From the NCBI GenBank assembly GCA_021203305.1, contig JAJQBK010000012.1, positions 1 to 36,569 on the forward strand: a stretch of DNA of 36,569 bases. The letters are read 5' to 3'. Both the position numbers and the translations under genes were made by a program. Of this stretch, positions 15,683-23,259 are shown piece by piece (the stretch's first letter is position 1; the number at the start of each line of letters is the position of its first letter). The notes beneath the pieces were generated by a model. That model was given only the letters and a program-made list of their open reading frames with translations. It was not told the origin of the DNA and did no database searches. Source of the DNA: Lachnospiraceae bacterium. GTDB taxonomy: Bacteria > Bacillota > Clostridia > Lachnospirales > Lachnospiraceae.

Positions 15683-15803
15683 AATCACGGCAAATGTCGC
15701 TTCTTGAGCGATTGCTGCTTTGTGATAAAGACGGCTTTCCGGGCAGGCACTATTTTGTCCGCAGGATGCCGTTTTCTGACGCAGCGAAGAAAGGAGCCTC
15801 CGG

Positions 15804-17234
15804 TTGAGGAAATTATCCATCCGATTAAAAATTACACTCTGGTTTTCTGTCATTCTGATTGCGGTGGTGGCGCTGACCTATCTTGTGATCTTGTCCGTCA
15901 GCGGCCAGATCATTCAGAAAACCATCCGTGATAACCTGATACAGACTGTGGAGAGCAATGTGGATGAGGTGGAATATTATTCCTCCTCGGACTTGGCTTC
16001 TATGAATGATGTGGATTATTACGTTCGCTACGGAGACGGTTATATCGAAATAGACGACGACTTCCTTGATCAGGTCAACGAGGTCTATACCTCTCTGTGC
16101 AGCGCTGATGGTACATTGATTTACGGGGAAAATCCTGTTATCCGGGAGACTGCCGGGCTTGCGTTTTCAGATTCTCAGGTACAGAGGATTACTGTAGATG
16201 GAATTCTCTATTACGTTTTTGACAGAAAGCCGGAAACAGAGGGGCTGGAGGATATATGGCTGCGCGGCGTGGTTTCTGAAAATCAGGGAGACGCGGAGAT
16301 GTCGGATATTTCCCGGTATTCCCTGATTCTGTTGCCCAGCCTGGTGCTGGTCGCCATCATCGGCGGCTACCTGATTGCGTGCCGTATCCTGCGCCCGATT
16401 CGCCAGATCGCGGATACCGCGGCGCAGATTCAGCAGGGAGATGATTTAAAAAAGCGTATTGAATTAAGTGAGGGGGATGATGAGCTGCACCGGCTGGCGG
16501 AGCAGTTCAATGAAATGTTTGCCCGGCTGGAAACCTCCTTCCAGACCCAGCAGCAGTTTGTCTCCGATGCTTCCCATGAGCTGCGCACTCCGGTGGCCGT
16601 TATCAATGCCCAGTGCGAGCTGGCTCTGGAGCGGGAGCGCACCACGGAGGAATATGAGGAAGCCCTGGATGTGGTCTGGCGGCAGGGCCGCAAGATGAAC
16701 CGCCTGATCAACAGTATGCTGGATTTCACCCGCCTGAAGCTGCAACCTGAGCGGTACGCAAAAGAAAGGGTGAATCTGTCCGAGCTGACGGAAAGCGTAT
16801 GCCAGGATATGGCGCTGATCCGGGAGAAGGAGATTACTCTTACCTGTGAAGCGGAGCCGGGGGTGTATTGCAATGGGAACCGGGAGCTTCTGACCCGGCT
16901 ACTCTCCAATCTGATCAGCAACGCCTATCGTTATGGAAAGGAGAAAGGATACATTAAAGTATCGCTGACTGCCGACAGAAACGGGGAAATCACCCTGTCC
17001 GTGGAGGACAATGGAATTGGCATCTCTGAGGAGGATCTGCCCAATATTTTTCATCGCTTCTATCAGGCGGACGCCTCCCGCACCGGAGGGGGAAGCGGGC
17101 TGGGCCTTGCCATGGCGGAGGAGATCGCCGCTTTCCATGATGGGGAAATTTCTGTGGAAAGTAAATCCGGGTGCGGGAGCAGATTTTCTTTTCATCTGAA
17201 GCAAGCGGAAAATACCCGGGAATTCAAAAAATAA
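15804..17234 (+). CDS. Sensor histidine kinase
   Basis: 476 residues, start codon TTG with AAGGAGCC upstream. Two membrane segments (10-32 and ~172-194) enclose a ~140-residue extracytoplasmic sensor domain. HAMP linker ~195-245, HisKA with phosphorylated His258 (SDASHELRTP), HATPase with DNGIGIS and GGGSGLGLAM. It pairs with the upstream regulator. The 121-base gap between the genes holds a weak hairpin (ACGGC...GCCGTTTTC) that may tune relative expression. The acidic sensor domain (DDD near 84-86) has no recognised ligand motif. Confidence 0.93.
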   Translation: MRKLSIRLKITLWFSVILIAVVALTYLVILSVSGQIIQKTIRDNLIQTVESNVDEVEYYSSSDLASMNDVDYYVRYGDGYIEIDDDFLDQVNEVYTSLCSADGTLIYGENPVIRETAGLAFSDSQVQRITVDGILYYVFDRKPETEGLEDIWLRGVVSENQGDAEMSDISRYSLILLPSLVLVAIIGGYLIACRILRPIRQIADTAAQIQQGDDLKKRIELSEGDDELHRLAEQFNEMFARLETSFQTQQQFVSDASHELRTPVAVINAQCELALERERTTEEYEEALDVVWRQGRKMNRLINSMLDFTRLKLQPERYAKERVNLSELTESVCQDMALIREKEITLTCEAEPGVYCNGNRELLTRLLSNLISNAYRYGKEKGYIKVSLTADRNGEITLSVEDNGIGISEEDLPNIFHRFYQADASRTGGGSGLGLAMAEEIAAFHDGEISVESKSGCGSRFSFHLKQAENTREFKK

Positions 17235-17254
17235 TTTTTACAGTTTTTCAGATA

Positions 17255-17286
17255 CTAATGTTCTTCTAATGTTTGGCGGGTATACT
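17255..17286 (+). promoter_or_regulatory. Response-regulator direct repeats and -10 box
   Basis: Two copies of CTAATGTT (17255-17262 and 17266-17273) spaced by 11 bases, one helical turn, sit where a -35 box would be. TATACT follows at 17281-17286. This is typical for promoters activated by an OmpR-family regulator and lacking their own -35. Confidence 0.6.
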
Positions 17287-17316
17287 GTAGTCAAACAAAG
17301 ACAGGAGGACAATACG

Positions 17317-18420
17317 ATGAAGGAGATCATTCAGAAATTTTTTGGAACTACGAAAAAAGCCGTCATATCGACCACCTGCGCTCTTGTGGTGCTGGCTCTT
17401 GTAGGAACAGCAACAGCCTATGCGGCGGTCAACAGAAGCACAGCGGGGGACAAAACCTCACAGGTTTTTGAAACGGCGGATACCAATGACTCAACGCAGA
17501 GTGACACTACAGCTTCCACGGAAGCAATCACAGCCGATGCGGCGAAAGAGGTGGCTCTGGCGGACGCCGTCACATTTACGAAGATGGAGCTGGATTACGA
17601 TAACGGCATGATCGTGTACGACATTGAGTTCTATGCGGAGAATGTAGAATATGAGTGTGAAGTCAACGCGAACACGGGAGCGATTTACAGCAAGTCCAAA
17701 GAGACATACGTGACCTCAGGAAGTGCCGGGAGTACAGCGGAAGCCGGTTTAGATACTTCCGCGGAGACGAGCACCGCGGCGGCTGATGCAGGCGGGACAA
17801 CGACTGCCTCTGATACCACGGCGACAACCTCTAATACGACAGCATCCGCGGAAACCGCCTCGACTGCGGGAACTACGGCGAATACTACGGACAATACCAC
17901 AACCTCCGGCGGGACCACATCAAATTCCGGGACGACCTCAACGGGCAGCACAGGCACCACAACGAACAGCACGGATATCACGCTGGACACCGCGAAAAGT
18001 ATCGCCCTGACGGACGCGGGGGTTTCCTCATCGGATGCGACATTTACGAAAGAAAAACAGGATTATGAGAACGGGGTGCGTGTCTATGACATCGAATTTT
18101 ATACCTCTTCCGGGGAATATGAGTATGAGATCCGGGTATCTGATGGCACTATCGTAAGTAAGAGCGTTGAGCAGTATACTACTTCCGGTTCGGGAAGCAG
18201 CACCGCATCTGACTCTTATATCAGCGTGGATGAGGCGAAGGAAATCGCTCTCAATAAGGCCGGCCTTTCCTCCTCCGATGTAACCTTTAAGAAGGCGAAG
18301 CTGGACAGGGACGATGGAATCATGGTTTATGAGATCGAGTTTTATTACGGCAGAACCGAGTATGAGGTCAAGGTCAACGCGACCACAGGCGTGATCGTGG
18401 AGTATGAGGTTGATACCTGA
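17317..18420 (+). CDS. Membrane-anchored protein with three PepSY domains
   Basis: 367 residues. Short cytoplasmic N-terminus, one membrane segment (~14-37) ending in TAYAAV (signal peptidase cleavage possible), PepSY repeat 1 (~71-127), a long Thr/Ser/Gly linker (~132-220), PepSY repeats 2 (~221-284) and 3 (~302-367). Each repeat shows the A...EIAL...D.G...Y.IEFY...YE..V...G.I pattern. PepSY domains are thought to inhibit or chaperone proteases at the cell surface. ATG at 17317 follows ACAGGAGG; a longer frame from 17269 would cover the promoter. It is 82 bases downstream of the kinase and probably the output of that system, as with other kinase-linked PepSY proteins. Confidence 0.9.
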   Translation: MKEIIQKFFGTTKKAVISTTCALVVLALVGTATAYAAVNRSTAGDKTSQVFETADTNDSTQSDTTASTEAITADAAKEVALADAVTFTKMELDYDNGMIVYDIEFYAENVEYECEVNANTGAIYSKSKETYVTSGSAGSTAEAGLDTSAETSTAAADAGGTTTASDTTATTSNTTASAETASTAGTTANTTDNTTTSGGTTSNSGTTSTGSTGTTTNSTDITLDTAKSIALTDAGVSSSDATFTKEKQDYENGVRVYDIEFYTSSGEYEYEIRVSDGTIVSKSVEQYTTSGSGSSTASDSYISVDEAKEIALNKAGLSSSDVTFKKAKLDRDDGIMVYEIEFYYGRTEYEVKVNATTGVIVEYEVDT

Positions 18421-18462
18421 GATGAATATTAGCAGCAACTAATTGTCAGAAAGAATAATATC

Positions 18463-18505
18463 CGCCCGGAAATTGCCTTGCAGTTTCCGGGCGATTGTGT
18501 ATAAT
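18463..18505 (+). promoter_or_regulatory. Inverted repeat and -10 box before SDR gene
   Basis: Perfect 10-base arms CGCCCGGAAA / TTTCCGGGCG (18463-18472, 18484-18493) with an 11-base loop, 43 bases after the PepSY stop, but with no T-run. TATAAT follows at 18500-18505. The repeat covers the -35 region, so it may be an operator rather than, or as well as, an end for the PepSY transcript. Confidence 0.45.
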
Positions 18506-18587
18506 AGGAACGTGAGCAACGTTGCACATCAGGTTTATAGATGAAAGGCGGCGCGGCCCAACAGAATAATAAGGAGGAGATAAACTC

Positions 18588-19364
18588 ATGGCAAAAAATT
18601 ATTTCGACCTGACCGGACAGGTGGCGGTGGTCACCGGCTGCTCCAGCGGTCTTGGCGTCCAGATGGCGAGAGCACTGGCAAATCAGGGAGCGAAGATCGT
18701 GGCTCTGGCCCGCCGTAAGAACATGGTGGAAGAGGTGGCCGCGCAGCTGACTGCTGATTATGGTGTGGAAGCTATCGGCGTTCCCTGCGATATTACCAGC
18801 ACTGAAGCGGTGGAGGCGGCGGTACAGACGGTTCTTGACAGGTTTGGTCGTATTGATATTCTGATCAATAATGCAGGTACCGGCGCGGTGGCCCCCGCGG
18901 AGGATATTACCGATGAGCAGTTTTCCAATGAGGTCAATATCGACCTGTTTGGAAGCTTCAAGATGGCCCGCGAGGTGGCGAAGAAGGCAATGATTCCCGC
19001 CGGCTACGGCCGTATCATCAATATCGCCTCCATGTATGGCCTGGTGGGCAATAAGATTGCTCCCGCTTCTCCCTATCACGCGGCAAAGGGCGGCGTGGTT
19101 AACCTGACCAGAGCGCTGGCCTGCGAGTGGGGCGAGAAGGGGATCAATGTGAACGCCATCTGCCCGGGCTATTTTGAGACCCCGCTGACCAAGGAGACTC
19201 TGGAGACTGAATTCTTCCAGAATTACGCTCACACCATGATCCCGCTGGCACGCTACGGTAAAGAGGGCGAGCTGGACACCGCGGCAATCTTTCTGGCATC
19301 TCCGGCCAGCACCTATGTGAACGGCTGCATCCTGCCGGTGGACGGCGGCTATACCAGCCTGTAA
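18588..19364 (+). CDS. SDR-family NAD(P)-dependent oxidoreductase
   Basis: 258 residues, classical short-chain dehydrogenase: TGCSSGLG at 16-23 (cofactor), NNAG at 94-97, catalytic Ser148, Tyr163 and Lys167 (YHAAK), and PVDGGYTSL at the C-terminus. ARRK at 41-44 suggests NADPH preference. Closest in style to gluconate 5-dehydrogenase / 3-oxoacyl-ACP reductase-like enzymes; the substrate cannot be told. Ribosome site AAGGAGGAG. It stands alone, with a terminator directly after. Confidence 0.9.
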   Translation: MAKNYFDLTGQVAVVTGCSSGLGVQMARALANQGAKIVALARRKNMVEEVAAQLTADYGVEAIGVPCDITSTEAVEAAVQTVLDRFGRIDILINNAGTGAVAPAEDITDEQFSNEVNIDLFGSFKMAREVAKKAMIPAGYGRIINIASMYGLVGNKIAPASPYHAAKGGVVNLTRALACEWGEKGINVNAICPGYFETPLTKETLETEFFQNYAHTMIPLARYGKEGELDTAAIFLASPASTYVNGCILPVDGGYTSL

Positions 19365-19384
19365 TCACAAGATAAGAGAAAAAC

Positions 19385-19426
19385 GGTACCTGGTTATAAC
19401 TTTTGGTTATGACCGGGTATCTTTTT
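19385..19426 (+). terminator. Rho-independent terminator of SDR gene
   Basis: 16-base arms (19385-19400 and 19406-19421, fully paired if a few G-U pairs are allowed), 5-base loop, then TTTTT. Confidence 0.85.
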
Positions 19427-19433
19427 CGTGTAT

Positions 19434-19462
19434 TTGACAGTTTATGACATCTGTGCTAGTGT
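19434..19462 (+). promoter_or_regulatory. Promoter of HD-domain gene
   Basis: TTGACA (19434-19439), 17 bases, TAGTGT (19457-19462). An ATG-less upstream extension of the HD reading frame would run through this promoter, which supports the GTG start at 19533. Confidence 0.65.
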
Positions 19463-19532
19463 CAGAACCATGGGACAATATTCGCATAGGAAAAGGCTTA
19501 AAGAGTGTTTTGAAAAAGGAGGAAAGAGAGAA

Positions 19533-20078
19533 GTGACAAGGGATGAAGCATGGGAATTGTTAACCGAGTATAATCAGGATGCATTCCATCTGGAGCACGC
19601 TCAGATCGTGGAGCAGCTGATGCGGTATTTCGCGGAGAAGCTGGGTTATGGCGATGAAAAGGACTTCTGGGGCATCGTGGGACTTTTACATGATCTGGAT
19701 TTCGAGAAATATCCGGACCAGCACTGTATCAAAAGCCAGGAAATCATGAGGGAGAGGGGCGTGGACGAGCGTATCATTCACGCCACCGCCAGCCACGGCT
19801 ATGGTATAACAGTGGACATTAAACCGGAGCACGAAATGGAAAAGGTGCTCTATGCCGTGGATGAGCTGAGCGGCCTGATCGGCGCGGTGGTGCTTATGCG
19901 CCCGTCAAAGAGTGTGCAGGATCTGGAATTGAAATCCGTCAAAAAGAAATTTAAGAGCAAGGGCTTTGCAGCGGGCTGCTCCAGGGAAGTTATTCAGCAG
20001 GGCGCGGACATGCTGGGCTGGACGCTGGACGACCTGATCACACAGACTATCGAGGCGTTGAAGACGTTTCAGGATTGA
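19533..20078 (+). CDS. HD-domain hydrolase
   Basis: 181 residues from the GTG at 19533, which follows AAAAGGAGG. HD motif: HLEHAQIVEQLMRYFAEK, GIVGLLHDLDFEKYP (His-Asp pair), IIHATASHGYG, and VLYAVDELSGLIGAV (distal Asp). These residues bind a divalent metal in HD phosphohydrolases. This single-domain form is a widespread unassigned family often annotated only as HD protein; the substrate is unknown. Own promoter upstream and no operon partner. Confidence 0.85.
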   Translation: MTRDEAWELLTEYNQDAFHLEHAQIVEQLMRYFAEKLGYGDEKDFWGIVGLLHDLDFEKYPDQHCIKSQEIMRERGVDERIIHATASHGYGITVDIKPEHEMEKVLYAVDELSGLIGAVVLMRPSKSVQDLELKSVKKKFKSKGFAAGCSREVIQQGADMLGWTLDDLITQTIEALKTFQD

Positions 20079-20211
20079 ATAAAAGGCGTCGGACGGGAGC
20101 CGGAAAGAAGCAGAGCGGCGCACGGGAAAAAGCAATGCAAACATAGAAAAATGTCAAAAATATATTATAATCTTCCTGGAAAACGCACAGAACAATAGTG
20201 GGAGAATAAGG

Positions 20212-20958
20212 TCACTGCCTGTATCCGAGGAACAGAGTTGCTCCCGGCTGACATACCTGCCGCATTTGCCCGTCGGAGATCAGATACGCTTCCCCATACA
20301 GGGTCTGCTCCCCATTCTCGACCAGCAGATAGCTCCCGTCCACGATGGCATAGAATTTGTGTCCATAGCTGTCCGCGTAGGTAATATCCTCGAACAGCCG
20401 TCTGCCGTCCAGCACATCGTCCTTCACGGCCTGATAGTGGGGCAGGATGTTGATATCCGTGATATCCAGTCCGTTCAGAAATTTCTGATAAGCGGGATCA
20501 ACGCTCTCTCCCTCTTCCTCGGGCTGGGCATACACAAGCTTTGCGCTGTTCATGGTGCCGGCGCTGATGCCGATGACAATGCCGTCATATTTTCGCAGAG
20601 CCTCCCGCAGGCCGATTTTTTCAAAGAAAGCGTGCTGGGCGGGCACATGTCCGCCGCCAAGGATCAGGAAATCGTAATTTCCGAGTCTTTGAACCTGAGA
20701 ATAGTCGCGGCTGTCACAAACCTCCAGGCTGCCCACGGGAAAGCCGCTGGCCGCAAACGTATCCCGCATGGAGGCGCAAATGCCATCGTTGATTTCCGAA
20801 AGGTCCGGCATAGCGCTCAGCAGCAGGCCATTTGCCCCGTCCTTCCAGTATTTTTTTAAGCTGTCCGTAAATCCATTTGCCGGATTCAACGGCACAATAC
20901 TTCTATGGTCTGTTTCTCTGTAACGCCCGTTCGGGGAGCTTGTCAAAAACGCGATCAT
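20212..20958 (-). CDS. Peptidase S51 family (dipeptidase E-like)
   Basis: 248 residues with the class I glutamine amidotransferase-like fold of S51 peptidases: LILGGGHVPAQ at 98-108, nucleophile Ser132 in GISAGTMN, and LPHYQAVKDD with a candidate histidine. Family members release aspartate from dipeptides (PepE) or cleave cyanophycin; the specificity here is not visible. A minus-strand promoter TTGACA (21012-21017), 17 bases, TAAGGT (20989-20994) precedes it. No signal peptide; cytoplasmic. Confidence 0.88.
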   Translation of the reverse strand: MIAFLTSSPNGRYRETDHRSIVPLNPANGFTDSLKKYWKDGANGLLLSAMPDLSEINDGICASMRDTFAASGFPVGSLEVCDSRDYSQVQRLGNYDFLILGGGHVPAQHAFFEKIGLREALRKYDGIVIGISAGTMNSAKLVYAQPEEEGESVDPAYQKFLNGLDITDINILPHYQAVKDDVLDGRRLFEDITYADSYGHKFYAIVDGSYLLVENGEQTLYGEAYLISDGQMRQVCQPGATLFLGYRQ

Positions 20959-20988
20959 TCCGGCACCTCATTTCATTTCTTTTCTCTC

Positions 20989-21017
20989 ACCTTATGTAAA
21001 ATCCGATAATTTGTCAA
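20989..21017 (-). promoter_or_regulatory. Promoter of S51 peptidase gene
   Basis: On the minus strand TTGACA, 17-base spacer, TAAGGT. Divergent from the Nudix promoter at 21036-21064. Confidence 0.5.
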
Positions 21018-21035
21018 GTTATAGTCAAGAAACTC

Positions 21036-21064
21036 TTTCAAAATTTCCCGGAATATATTAGAAT
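21036..21064 (+). promoter_or_regulatory. Candidate promoter of Nudix gene
   Basis: TTTCAA (21036-21041), 17 bases, TAGAAT (21059-21064), leaving a ~125-base leader in which I see no known riboswitch. Confidence 0.4.
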
Positions 21065-21194
21065 GTTATCGGCTGCATCGCGAACAGACTGCCATCAGCT
21101 TTTATGTACAGTCATATCCGCGCCGACTGACGTGTTCGTGTGTTACTGTTCACAGCAACGTTTGTATTTCAAATATCATGAAGAAGAGACATTT

Positions 21195-21656
21195 ATGAAA
21201 AACACAACCCTGTGCTATATTGAGCAAAACGGCGCGTATCTGATGCTGCACCGTACAAAAAAGAAAAACGACTTGAACGAGGGCAAGTGGATCGGCGTGG
21301 GCGGCAAATTTGAGCCTGACGAGATGCCGGAGGAATGTCTGCTCAGAGAGGTGAAGGAGGAGACGGGACTGACACTTTTAAAGTACCGGCTCCGCGGAAT
21401 TGTGACATTTGTGTCAGACCTGTGGGAGACAGAGGTGATGTTCCTGTATACAGCAGATGCCTTTGAGGGAGAAATTACAGATTGCGCGGAGGGCGAGCTG
21501 AAGTGGATTCCCAAGGAGAATATACCGGAGTTGAGGCTGTGGGAGGGGGATGTAAAATTCCTGCGGCTTTTGGATGAGGACAGCAGATTTTTCTCCATGA
21601 AGCTGCGCTATGAGGGAGACAGTCTCAAGGAAAGCGTTGTAAATTTCTGTACATAA
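21195..21656 (+). CDS. Nudix hydrolase, MutT/8-oxo-dGTPase-like
   Basis: 153 residues. Complete Nudix box at 37-59 (G-x5-E-x7-REVKEETGL), preceded by NEGKWIGVGGKFEPDE as in the MutT/MTH1-like branch, which removes 8-oxo-dGTP from the nucleotide pool. The ATG at 21195 follows GAAGAAGAGA; an in-frame start at 21063 overlaps the promoter and adds residues unlike the family, so I reject it. Monocistronic. Confidence 0.9.
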   Translation: MKNTTLCYIEQNGAYLMLHRTKKKNDLNEGKWIGVGGKFEPDEMPEECLLREVKEETGLTLLKYRLRGIVTFVSDLWETEVMFLYTADAFEGEITDCAEGELKWIPKENIPELRLWEGDVKFLRLLDEDSRFFSMKLRYEGDSLKESVVNFCT

Positions 21657-21793
21657 TGTGTGATGACTTGAGGAATTTAACTGCGGCATCAGGATTTTTA
21701 ATGTTGGAACAGAGAATTTACTGCCGAAAAAGGAAAAATGTTATATGTTTGCGCTTTTGTGCTTCTGTATAAAATAATGAAAGGATGATCACC

Positions 21794-23257
21794 ATGGATT
21801 TTCTCAGAAAAGACCGGGAGATTGATATGCTTGAGGGGCCGGTCTTTAAAACAATTGTGATTTTTGCGCTGCCGATACTGGTTTCCTATTTGTTCCAGTC
21901 CCTTTACAATATGGTGGATACCATGATTGTGGGGAATGTGCTGGGGGATAATTCTCTGGCGGCGGTAGGGTCCACCGCTTCCATTTACGAGCTGCTGGTG
22001 GGCTTTGGCATGGGACTGGCAAATGGCATGACCATTGTAACCGCAAGGGGTTACGGTTCCGGAGATAAGGAGCTGGTCAGAAAATCCGTAGCGGGCTGCA
22101 TCACTATCGGCCTGGTTGCCTCCGTGGTAGTGGCAGTGCTTGGCTATCTGATTTTAAAGCCGTTATTGACGATCTTGAATACGCCGGAGGAAATTTTTCA
22201 AGAGGCCTACGACTATATTTCCATCATTGTGATTTTCGGTATTGTCATGTTTGCCTATAATCTCTGTTCCAGTCTGCTGAGGGCTATTGGCAACAGCGTG
22301 ATGCCGCTGCTGTTTTTAGTCTTCTCATCCTGTCTGAATATTGTGCTGGATCTGATCTTTGTGCTGGCGCTCCGCATGGGGGTAAAGGGCGCGGCGACTG
22401 CCACAGTGCTGGCACAGACTGTTTCCTGCATATTGTGTATTATTTATCTCTGGAAAAAGACGGAGATTCTCAGGCCGGCCAGGGAGCATTTCCGGTTTGA
22501 CCGGAACCTGTATAAAGATCTGTGCAGTCAGGGCTTTGCCATGGCAGTTATGGGGAGCATCGTTTCCGTTGGCTCCATCATCCTGCAATATGGCATCAAC
22601 AATCTGGGAACTCTGACCATAGCGGCCCACACTGCGGCCAGAAAGCTCTGCTCTTTCGCTATGATGCCATTCGGGTCCATGGCTATGGGGGCGGCCACCT
22701 TTGTATCCCAGAACAGAGGAGCGGACAAGGGAGAGAGAATCCTGAAAGCGATCAGATCCTGCTGTCTGTGCAGCGTAATCATGGCAGCTGTTATGAGCGT
22801 TATTTTGTATTTTACGGCGGAGGGAATTGTGCGTCTGATTTCCGGCTCCAGTGAGGCGGAGGTCATTGAAAACGGCTCTATGTATCTGATTATCAACGGA
22901 CCGTTTTACGCTGTGCTGGGAATATTATTCACTTTGAGGTATTCACTGCAGGGCATCGGTTCCAAATTGCTGCCGTTGATCTCCAGTGTAATTGAGTTCA
23001 CGGGAAAGGCACTGTTTGTCATTTTTCTGATTCCGCATTTCGGATATATGGCGGTGATTCTCTGTGAGCCGGTGCTGTGGTGCTGCATGGCAGCGCAGCT
23101 TCTGTGGGCGTATAATCACAATCCCTATATTAAGGAAACCAGAACCAGGGTGAAGACGGTCAAAAGGGCGATCCGCAGAGGGGAGCGGGTATATCTGGAG
23201 AAAACGGAAAAACCGGCGCAGGGAGAAACAGCAGAAGAACCAAAGGAAGAAGCTTAA
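21794..23257 (+). CDS. MATE family efflux transporter
   Basis: 487 residues, about 12 membrane segments in two similar halves. Typical first half GPVFKTIVIFALPILVSYLFQSLYNMVDTMIVG, and GYGSGDKELVRKSVAG. MATE proteins export cationic drugs or metabolites using Na+ or H+ gradients, in the inner membrane. The start at 21794 has AAAGGATG 8 bases upstream; 21785 lies within that site. A ~30-residue charged C-terminal tail (TEKPAQGETAEEPKEEA) is present. The stop is 2 bases from the glycosyltransferase start, so the two are cotranscribed. Confidence 0.93.
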   Translation: MDFLRKDREIDMLEGPVFKTIVIFALPILVSYLFQSLYNMVDTMIVGNVLGDNSLAAVGSTASIYELLVGFGMGLANGMTIVTARGYGSGDKELVRKSVAGCITIGLVASVVVAVLGYLILKPLLTILNTPEEIFQEAYDYISIIVIFGIVMFAYNLCSSLLRAIGNSVMPLLFLVFSSCLNIVLDLIFVLALRMGVKGAATATVLAQTVSCILCIIYLWKKTEILRPAREHFRFDRNLYKDLCSQGFAMAVMGSIVSVGSIILQYGINNLGTLTIAAHTAARKLCSFAMMPFGSMAMGAATFVSQNRGADKGERILKAIRSCCLCSVIMAAVMSVILYFTAEGIVRLISGSSEAEVIENGSMYLIINGPFYAVLGILFTLRYSLQGIGSKLLPLISSVIEFTGKALFVIFLIPHFGYMAVILCEPVLWCCMAAQLLWAYNHNPYIKETRTRVKTVKRAIRRGERVYLEKTEKPAQGETAEEPKEEA

Positions 23258-23259
23258 AT

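Noticed and set aside
15704-15931. 75-codon frame between regulator and kinase
   Set aside because: Overlaps the kinase start in another frame and has no ribosome site or similarity.
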